Shown here: positions 57,784 to 64,000 of the stretch, one piece after another | Position numbering within the stretch: the stretch's first letter is position 1 | Layout: each line of letters begins with the position of its first letter | Assembly: GCF_018860825.1 (NCBI RefSeq) | Contig: NZ_JAHKPZ010000030.1 | Location: 289-64,288, forward strand | Source: Lacinutrix sp. C3R15 | Lineage (GTDB): Bacteria; Bacteroidota; Bacteroidia; Flavobacteriales; Flavobacteriaceae | Direction: 5' to 3' | DNA: 64,000 nt | Program-made: the position numbers and the translations under genes | Notes under the pieces: model-generated | Databases searched by the model: none | Seen by the model: only the letters and a program-made list of their open reading frames with translations | What the model was told of the DNA's origin: nothing

Positions 57784-59274
57784 TTATTTAGATAATTCTT
57801 TAAAAACAACTTCTCCTTTTTCATTTATTAGTTCATAAACTCCAAAAGGCGCTCCTTTTTCAATAAAAGTATAGCTTTTATCTTCTTGCAAATTTTCTAA
57901 ATAGGATTCATTTTCAGATAAATAGGAGAATAAAATTCTGAAAAGATTAACTGGCGTTTTTAATTTAGCGTCAAATTCAGGAGTATTTTCTGGCCATTTT
58001 ATTGCTAATTGCGAAGTGAATATAGAATATACTAAATCTCTTTCTTCGCTTTTAACTAAACTCTCTTTTGTAGTATTCATACCTACAAAACCACCATGAT
58101 CTGCTGCAATGATTATCAAACTATTTTTATCTTTTGCAGATATGTAATCTATAATTTGCTTTAGCCATATATTGGTTTCTTCAAGTTTAGACAAGTATTT
58201 TTCGCGTTCTGATTTTGCAATATCTCCAGGTTCTCTTCTATTAGTAATATGACTTGGCGACATTTGTTCTATAAAGTAGAAATTATTAGCTTCTTTATTA
58301 ATAGACATATTTGTCTTAAAATCTTTTAAAACATCTTTGTTTACAGCTAACCATTTTGAAAAAAACGGTAGTTCCTTTAAGCTAATATTACAAGTATCAT
58401 AAAACAATTTTGGCCTATTGTATAGCAAATAGGACTTATCTAGTAATAGATGTGTTTTATAATTATTGTTCTTTAATATTTTTAATACAGGATTTTCTCC
58501 AACAATAACATCTCTTGCATTATACAGTTCGGTAACCTTATTTACAGGAGCATTATGATAGTGATGTTTCATAGCAAACAAAGAACTATTAGAACTTAAT
58601 GTAGAATAATAATTGCTTCTATAATCTGCATAAATTTTAAAATCTTTGTTTTGTAAATAAGTTTCAAATTGGCTGTTATCAAAATTATAATAACCTGTAT
58701 TTAGTTCAGAAATATTAGCATAGCCATCTGGCTGAATTAAATAAATGTTTGGTTTTTTCTTAAAAACTACTTCTTCAATAGCATCTGGTTGTACAAGCCA
58801 TTTTTGGGAATTCTTTACATTAAAAACGAAAAAATTCAAAAAAGAAATAGCACTTACAATTGCTAAAACAAATTGAAAAACGATTACTTTATTAAAGTAT
58901 TTATAAAGCAAAAATGTAGCTAGCAAAACCAATAAAATTGAAATAAAAATTATTTTAATGCGAAACCCAATACTAACATGAATTAGCAAATAAGTTGCCC
59001 AAGAAAAATTTAAAAAAGGTAATGCAAACTTTTTTGCTGGTTTAAAAAAAGAAATTTTATTGCATAAAAGATATGCAAGTTTAAAAACAACAATTGGTAT
59101 TACTAAAAAGTAGACTAAGAAATATAAAAACTGACTCCAAGAATTAATTAAAGTAAAGTTTCTGGAATAATAAAAAACGAACGGAAATAATCCTGCAGCT
59201 ACAGCAGCAATAATAGGATATTCTATTTTGCTCTGCATAAAAGCAATAATTTTATTTCTTAAATTATTAATCAT
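57784..59274 (-). CDS. membrane-anchored sulfatase-fold enzyme (LTA synthase/EptA-like), copy 1
   Basis: The 496-aa product has five hydrophobic N-terminal segments (about 20-160) and a C-terminal alkaline-phosphatase-superfamily domain: PNIYLIQPDGYANISEL, a Thr/Ser-rich nucleophile region YSTLSSNSSLFAMKHHY, MSPSHITN and ADHGGFVGMNTT (metal-ligand Asp-His). This arrangement is that of phosphoglycerol or phosphoethanolamine transferases such as LtaS and EptA, though the donor is unknown. It is 9 nt from a clear paralogue. Confidence 0.82.
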   Translation of the reverse strand: MINNLRNKIIAFMQSKIEYPIIAAVAAGLFPFVFYYSRNFTLINSWSQFLYFLVYFLVIPIVVFKLAYLLCNKISFFKPAKKFALPFLNFSWATYLLIHVSIGFRIKIIFISILLVLLATFLLYKYFNKVIVFQFVLAIVSAISFLNFFVFNVKNSQKWLVQPDAIEEVVFKKKPNIYLIQPDGYANISELNTGYYNFDNSQFETYLQNKDFKIYADYRSNYYSTLSSNSSLFAMKHHYHNAPVNKVTELYNARDVIVGENPVLKILKNNNYKTHLLLDKSYLLYNRPKLFYDTCNISLKELPFFSKWLAVNKDVLKDFKTNMSINKEANNFYFIEQMSPSHITNRREPGDIAKSEREKYLSKLEETNIWLKQIIDYISAKDKNSLIIIAADHGGFVGMNTTKESLVKSEERDLVYSIFTSQLAIKWPENTPEFDAKLKTPVNLFRILFSYLSENESYLENLQEDKSYTFIEKGAPFGVYELINEKGEVVFKELSK

Positions 59275-59283
59275 AAAAATTTA

Positions 59284-60777
59284 TTACTTATTCTTTAAAG
59301 CTTTATAAACCACAGCACCTTCTTCATCTATTAATTTAAATACTCCTTTAGGATTATTTCTTCTTATTACTGTAAAGCTTTCATTGGGTTGTAAGTTTTT
59401 TAAAAGCGAATCATCTTCACTTAAATAAGAAAACAAGGTTCTAAATAGGTTTACAGAAGACTGTAATTCACTATCAAATTCTGGAGTTGTATCATTCCAT
59501 TTTATTGCTAATGCAGCAGAAAACATAGAATACACAATATCTCTATCTGTTTGTTTTGCTTCGTTTTGCAACATCGAACTTAAACCAACATAACCACCAT
59601 GATCTGAAACTATTAAAACAATAGCATCTTTATCTTCATTACTAATATAAGTTATTAAATCTGTAAGCCAAATATTTGCTTTTTGAAGCCTTTTTAAATA
59701 TAATTCTCTTTCCTTTTCTATATTATTATTTGGATTGTCATGTGTAATTATATGACTTGGCAACATACTTTCTATAAAGAAAAAATTGGAAGTATTTTTA
59801 TTTTCTTGAATTGCTGTTTTTACATCTTTACTTAAGTCTTTATCTTTACTAAATCCTCTTGCTATATAGGAAACTTCGTCTAAAGAAATATTACAGAAAT
59901 CGAAATCTATTTTTGGTCTATTAACTAGCAAATATGGTGTTTGTAATAGTAAAAATGTTTTGTAATTATTATTCTTAAAAGTTCGTAAAACAGGATTATC
60001 TTCTACAATTTCATTTCTAGAATTATGAGAAGGATTAATACCTAAAGTACTGTTACCATAATAATGATGCTTCATACCAAACAAGGAACTATTTGAGCTT
60101 AATGTAGAAGTATAATTGCTTCGGTATTTTGGATAAAACGTGAATTTATTTTCTTTTAAAAAACCTTCAAAAATATGATTATCAAAATTATACAGCCTAT
60201 TATTTAATTCTGAAAAATTCACATAACCATCAGGTTGTATCACATAAACATTTGGCTTCTTTTTAAAAACTGTTTGTTCAATTGCATCTGGTTGCTGCAT
60301 CCAAGCATCAGAATAAAAAACCTCTCTATATATATCTGGAATTAATTTTGGAAGGATTAAAAAAGCAAGTATTAACTGAAATAGTATCACTTTATTTCTG
60401 TGCTTATAGAGAATAAAACCCAATAACAAACCAATAACTAAAGCTAGTAATAGTTTAATAAAATTAAATCCGAAAAGTGTTATTACAATGAATACTAAAA
60501 AAAAAGTGATGCTGAAAATAGTCGATAAAACAGCTTTTGCTTTTGCTGAAAAATTTATTTTTTTAGATAAAAAATGTAAACTACAAAATGCAATTAGCGG
60601 AATAATTATATAACTACAAACAAAAAAAACAAATTGCGATTTGGAGTTAATTAATGCAAAATTAAGATCGTAATAATATAGTAATGGATATAAACCTACA
60701 GCTATTGCAGCAAGAACAGGAAAGTCTTTTTTGCTAGTAAGAAAAGTAATTACCTTATTTTGCAAACTACTTAACAT
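59284..60777 (-). CDS. membrane-anchored sulfatase-fold enzyme, copy 2
   Basis: The 497-aa tandem paralogue of the neighbour shares long blocks of near identity (FKKKPN, IQPDGY, YRSNY.STLSSNSSLF.MKHHY, SDHGGYVGLSS, EFDSELQSSVNLFRTLFSYLSE) and the same topology of hydrophobic N-terminal segments and C-terminal catalytic domain. Key Asp-His and Thr/Ser elements are kept in both, so both are probably active. Its start overlaps the methyltransferase stop by 11 bp. Confidence 0.82.
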   Translation of the reverse strand: MLSSLQNKVITFLTSKKDFPVLAAIAVGLYPLLYYYDLNFALINSKSQFVFFVCSYIIIPLIAFCSLHFLSKKINFSAKAKAVLSTIFSITFFLVFIVITLFGFNFIKLLLALVIGLLLGFILYKHRNKVILFQLILAFLILPKLIPDIYREVFYSDAWMQQPDAIEQTVFKKKPNVYVIQPDGYVNFSELNNRLYNFDNHIFEGFLKENKFTFYPKYRSNYTSTLSSNSSLFGMKHHYYGNSTLGINPSHNSRNEIVEDNPVLRTFKNNNYKTFLLLQTPYLLVNRPKIDFDFCNISLDEVSYIARGFSKDKDLSKDVKTAIQENKNTSNFFFIESMLPSHIITHDNPNNNIEKERELYLKRLQKANIWLTDLITYISNEDKDAIVLIVSDHGGYVGLSSMLQNEAKQTDRDIVYSMFSAALAIKWNDTTPEFDSELQSSVNLFRTLFSYLSEDDSLLKNLQPNESFTVIRRNNPKGVFKLIDEEGAVVYKALKNK

Positions 60778-62158
60778 GTTTTGGTTTTAGTAAATACATT
60801 ACGCGTTCACTATTGGCAATTGGCTTTTTTTCAATAACTTCAAAATAAGTTGTATAAGCTGTTTCAAAATTTTCTAAAGCATACCAATTAAAATGGTCTT
60901 TAAAATCTACTTTACTATTTAATAAACGTTGTACCCAAGAATCGTTTCGTTTAGGAAACTCAATAACCAAATGTTTTGAAAACGAAGCGAAAAATTTTGC
61001 AGACATATCAAAAGTTACATTGCCAGATAATGACATATGGTGAATTACTGCTAAAGCCAAAGTAACATCTGGAGCAAAATCTTTCATTCTATTAATAAAA
61101 GAATCACGTTCTGTATTTTGAAAACCAATTGCTGCAGAAGGGTTTAAAACATCTAAAACAAAAGGCGTAATAAAGCTTTCTTTGTTTTCCTTAATGGTTT
61201 TATAGTTAAAATCTACTGCGTTATTATCAATATCACAAACCAGAGCTTGTTCTAAGTTTGTATTTATTTTTCTAACAAAAGTGCCATCATTTCCACCAAC
61301 ATCAATTAATGTTTTTGCTTTTATATTTTCTATCCACGTATCAATTATTGCAGATTTTTGTACAAATGCATCGTTACTATAATTGGTTTTATCGTAATAA
61401 TTTCCCCATTCGCTATGCTCTTTTAAAGTTAGTTTTTTAATATAATCATACAAAGATTGAATAATATTTAACTGTCCCTTTTTAGATAATACGGAAGCTT
61501 TAGACTCGCCTTTATAGTCTTCGTTATGCTTGTCTTCAAATTTGGCTAACAAATGAATATTAGAATACAAAAACGGATTCATTTTGGTTTTAAACGGAAG
61601 CATAGAAGCTAACATTTTAATAGGAATACCATCTATAAAATTGCTCATCAACTTTAAAGATTGTGCACCATGATAATGCGCTAAAACTAAAGGTGCTAAA
61701 AAATGTGTAATAAATTGCTTGTAAGCTCGCCAAGGTGTGTTCTCTTGATAAAAATCAAAAGAAAGCGTATCTATAAAAATAGCTTTTCCTTCATGAAAAG
61801 CAACATTAAAAGCTGTTGCATCTTTAAGAGTAAACCCTTTTTCTAAACTGTATTTTTGAAGCTTTAATGTTAATAACGCTGCTTCTTTATACATATTAAA
61901 ACTCCATTCATAAGGATAGGTTATAAACGAAATATTCTCAGGTTGTATAACAATTTTATCTACCGCATTTGTAATTTCGCTATGCGGAATTAGAAGTTTG
62001 TTTTTAAATAAACTGTCAAAAAAACCAGAGGTTGTTAAAGCGTTGTATTGCTTAAAATATATAGGAAATATTGCACGCTTAATAACACCTTCTTCCGTAA
62101 AAATATAACCTGAAGGATCTCGAAAGGATGAAGCGTGCTTACTGTTATCTACCACCAA
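60767..62158 (-). CDS. NoeA-like SAM-dependent methyltransferase
   Basis: The 463-aa product has a large N-terminal domain (about 1-240) with HASSFRDPSGYIFTEEGVIKRAI, resembling the host-specificity NoeA type, then a C-terminal SAM-binding domain with motif I TLIDVGGNDGTFVRKI and VTLALAVIHHMSLS. It is probably a glycan or lipid-linked intermediate methyltransferase. It follows the 64-aa membrane protein by 3 nt and overlaps the first sulfatase-fold gene. Confidence 0.85.
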   Translation of the reverse strand: MVVDNSKHASSFRDPSGYIFTEEGVIKRAIFPIYFKQYNALTTSGFFDSLFKNKLLIPHSEITNAVDKIVIQPENISFITYPYEWSFNMYKEAALLTLKLQKYSLEKGFTLKDATAFNVAFHEGKAIFIDTLSFDFYQENTPWRAYKQFITHFLAPLVLAHYHGAQSLKLMSNFIDGIPIKMLASMLPFKTKMNPFLYSNIHLLAKFEDKHNEDYKGESKASVLSKKGQLNIIQSLYDYIKKLTLKEHSEWGNYYDKTNYSNDAFVQKSAIIDTWIENIKAKTLIDVGGNDGTFVRKINTNLEQALVCDIDNNAVDFNYKTIKENKESFITPFVLDVLNPSAAIGFQNTERDSFINRMKDFAPDVTLALAVIHHMSLSGNVTFDMSAKFFASFSKHLVIEFPKRNDSWVQRLLNSKVDFKDHFNWYALENFETAYTTYFEVIEKKPIANSERVMYLLKPKHVK

Positions 62159-62161
62159 CTA

Positions 62162-62356
62162 TTATTTATTTTCTGTATCTTGATCTTTAATTTCAATATC
62201 ATCAAACATGTCGTCTTCCTGATTTTTAGAGAAACCTAAAAGCGTTTTAATCTTATACATTAAACCTTTAGAGAATAATACAACTCCAGCAACTGCAGCT
62301 ACAATTGCTTGCACTATCATAGCGCCTAAACCTGGATCGAAATATAAAAAATGCAT
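62162..62356 (-). CDS. 64-aa conserved membrane protein of polysaccharide clusters
   Basis: The product starts MHFLYFDPGLGAMIVQ, has one hydrophobic helix (about 11-32, AIVAAVAGVVLFSKGLM) and an acidic, charged tail (NQEDDMFDDIEIKDQDTENK). The YFDPGLGAMIVQA pattern is a recurring small membrane protein seen in surface-glycan clusters, of unknown function. It heads the eight-gene minus-strand run, and tight spacing (3 nt) to the NoeA-like gene shows a shared message. It could be a scaffold for the membrane enzymes behind it. Confidence 0.75.
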   Translation of the reverse strand: MHFLYFDPGLGAMIVQAIVAAVAGVVLFSKGLMYKIKTLLGFSKNQEDDMFDDIEIKDQDTENK

Positions 62357-62452
62357 ATAAAAATTTTTGTAAATATACTAAACTTAAACTTTACAATTAT
62401 GCTTAATCCTTAGATTTAATAGCTTACCTAATTCTGTAGTTTAAAAAACAAA

Positions 62453-62481
62453 AAAAAGGAACCCAAAATGGATTCCTTTTT
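62453..62481 (-). terminator. typA terminator
   Basis: AAAAAGGAA / TTCCTTTTT outer arms with CCA / TGG inner arms around an AAA loop and one C-A mismatch, 24 nt after the typA stop. A/T runs on both flanks. Confidence 0.75.
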
Positions 62482-62504
62482 AATATTATAATCAAAACTA
62501 TTAC

Positions 62505-64000
62505 TTAAACAATCTTGTTTCTTTTACGATCTGTTTCAGACAACCAAATTTTACGTAAACGTAAGTGGTTTGGTGTTACTTCAACATACTCATCTTTTTG
62601 TATGTACTCTAAAGCTTCTTCTAAGCTAAATTTAATAGCTGGTACAATTTTAGCTTTATCATCTGCTCCAGAACTACGTACATTACTTTGCTTTTTAGCT
62701 TTAGTAATATTTACAGCCATATCATCTTGACGAGAGTTTTCACCAATTACCTGACCTTCATAAACACTTTCTCCTGGCTCAATAAAGAACTTACCTCTAT
62801 CTTGTAATTTATCAATAGAATAAGGAATAGCTGTTCCGTTTTCCATAGATATTAAAGAACCAGAAACACGTCCAGGAATTGCTCCTTTTAATGGTTGGTA
62901 TTCTTTAAAACGGTGTGCCATAATAGCCTCTCCTGCAGTTGCAGTTAGTAATTGGTTACGTAAACCAATAATACCACGAGAAGGAATCATAAATTCACAG
63001 ATCATACGCTCTCCTTTAGCTTCCATACTTAGTAACTCTCCTTTACGTAAAGTTACAAACTCAACAGCTCTACCAGAAACGGTTTCAGGAAGATCAATAG
63101 TTAATTCTTCTATTGGCTCACATTTAACACCATCAATTTCTTTAATGATTACTTGTGGTTGCCCAATTTGTAATTCATAACCTTCACGACGCATGGTTTC
63201 AATTAATACCGATAAGTGTAATACACCACGACCAAAAACCATAAACTTATCTGCAGTAGCAGTTTCTCCTAAACGAAGTGCTAAGTTTTTTTCTAATTCT
63301 TTTTCTAAACGATCTTTAATATGACGAGAAGTAACAAACTTACCATCTTTACCAAAGAAAGGAGAATCATTAATTGTAAACAACATACTCATTGTAGGCT
63401 CATCTATAGCAATAGATTTTAAACCTTCAGGATTTTCTAAATCTGAAATAGTATCTCCAATTTCAAATCCTTCAACACCAACAAGTGCACATATATCTCC
63501 TGTTTGTACGCTTTCTACTTTTTTACGTCCTAGACCTTCAAAAACAAAAACTTCTTTTACTTTACTTTTTATAACAGTTCCATCTCTTTTTACTAAAGCG
63601 ATTTGTTGTCCTTCAACAATAGTTCCTCTCTGTACTCTACCAATTGCAATACGACCAGTAAAAGAAGAGAAATCTAAAGATGTAATTAACATTTGCGTTG
63701 TTCCTTCTTCAAAAACTGGAGTTGGTACATGCTCGATAACCATATCTAATAATGGTTCAATGTTATCGGTTTCGTTTTTCCAATCATCACTCATCCAGTT
63801 GTTCTTTGCAGAACCATATACTGTTGGAAAATCTAGTTGCCATTCTTCAGCACCTAATTCAAACATTAAATCAAAAACTTTTTCATGTACTTCGTCTGGT
63901 GTACAGTTTTCTTTATCTACTTTATTTACAACTACACAAGGCTTTAAACCTAAGTCAATCGCTTTTTGTAATACAAAACGCGTTTGTGGCATTGGGCCTT
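62505..64000 (-). CDS. typA: translational GTPase TypA/BipA (partial, N-terminus outside window)
   Basis: The frame is open at the right edge; the visible 498 codons begin within the G domain (GPMPQTRFVLQKA). The G4 motif NKVDKEN, then EF-G-like domains II and III, and the TypA-specific C-terminal domain (GRAVEFVTLRKGELLSMEAKGERMICEF, IPSRGIIGLRNQLLTATAGEAIMAHRF) follow. TypA is a ribosome-associated GTPase acting in assembly and stress response. The missing N-terminus (P-loop and switch regions, about 100 residues) lies to the right. Confidence 0.97.
   Translation of the reverse strand, partial: GPMPQTRFVLQKAIDLGLKPCVVVNKVDKENCTPDEVHEKVFDLMFELGAEEWQLDFPTVYGSAKNNWMSDDWKNETDNIEPLLDMVIEHVPTPVFEEGTTQMLITSLDFSSFTGRIAIGRVQRGTIVEGQQIALVKRDGTVIKSKVKEVFVFEGLGRKKVESVQTGDICALVGVEGFEIGDTISDLENPEGLKSIAIDEPTMSMLFTINDSPFFGKDGKFVTSRHIKDRLEKELEKNLALRLGETATADKFMVFGRGVLHLSVLIETMRREGYELQIGQPQVIIKEIDGVKCEPIEELTIDLPETVSGRAVEFVTLRKGELLSMEAKGERMICEFMIPSRGIIGLRNQLLTATAGEAIMAHRFKEYQPLKGAIPGRVSGSLISMENGTAIPYSIDKLQDRGKFFIEPGESVYEGQVIGENSRQDDMAVNITKAKKQSNVRSSGADDKAKIVPAIKFSLEEALEYIQKDEYVEVTPNHLRLRKIWLSETDRKRNKIV

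Overview
The window looks like a chromosomal segment of a marine-type member of the Flavobacteriaceae (Bacteroidota). The DNA is AT-rich. Promoter-like TAnnTTTG boxes replace sigma70 boxes, and Shine-Dalgarno sequences are absent in front of nearly every gene checked. Three predicted type IX secretion (T9SS) cargo-like proteins occur, and gene families such as DUF3467, DUF2851, NamZ (DUF1343) and the rpsU-xer-hpf-tuf order are typical of the phylum. The genus (Lacinutrix/Olleya/Winogradskyella-like) is a guess.

Layout. 1-2748: N-terminal 916 codons of a large secreted RCC1-like/TSP3 protein running off the left edge, then a 640-bp AT-rich gap. 3387-6864: prfC and a secreted arylsulfotransferase-like protein with a C-terminal sorting domain. 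6988-22216 (minus strand): the information-processing core, read as rpsU, xerC-type recombinase, hpf, tRNA Thr-Tyr-Gly-Thr, tuf, tRNA-Trp, secE, nusG, rplK, rplA, rplJ, rplL, rpoB, rpoC, DUF3467. 22362-30637 (minus): a carboxypeptidase-regulatory-domain protein, acyl-CoA dehydrogenase with a decaying 89-bp tandem duplication of its 3' end, a helix-hairpin-helix protein, a Na+:alanine symporter, a K+ channel, PspC and DUF2851. 30910-46314: mixed housekeeping genes (SDR, cysteine synthase family, LolC/E-like permease, NamZ lipoprotein, GDPD, YkgJ, methyltransferase), small secreted proteins, an amidohydrolase remnant, and an outer-membrane barrel/TPR pair. 46546: ftsE. 47226-62356: a cell-surface polysaccharide region with glycosyltransferases, an FdtA-type cupin, a DegT aminotransferase, a FemAB-like ligase, a flippase, a PhyH oxygenase, two tandem sulfatase-fold membrane enzymes, a NoeA-like methyltransferase and a 64-aa membrane protein. 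62505-64000: typA/bipA, running off the right edge.

How it works together. The rpsU-to-rpoC block makes the translation/transcription machinery, and its tRNA-tuf-secE-nusG-rpl-rpo order parallels the E. coli tufB-rif region. The polysaccharide region appears to build, decorate and flip a surface glycan containing a 3- or 4-amino sugar. Its eight-gene minus-strand run (62356 to 53438) is tightly packed and is the best candidate for a little-described system. Points most worth checking are the strong Shine-Dalgarno of rpsU, the 89-bp duplications behind the acyl-CoA dehydrogenase, an intrinsic-terminator-like hairpin inside codons 3-17 of the HhH gene, and a FemAB-like gene with a conserved-looking N-terminus but no standard start codon.
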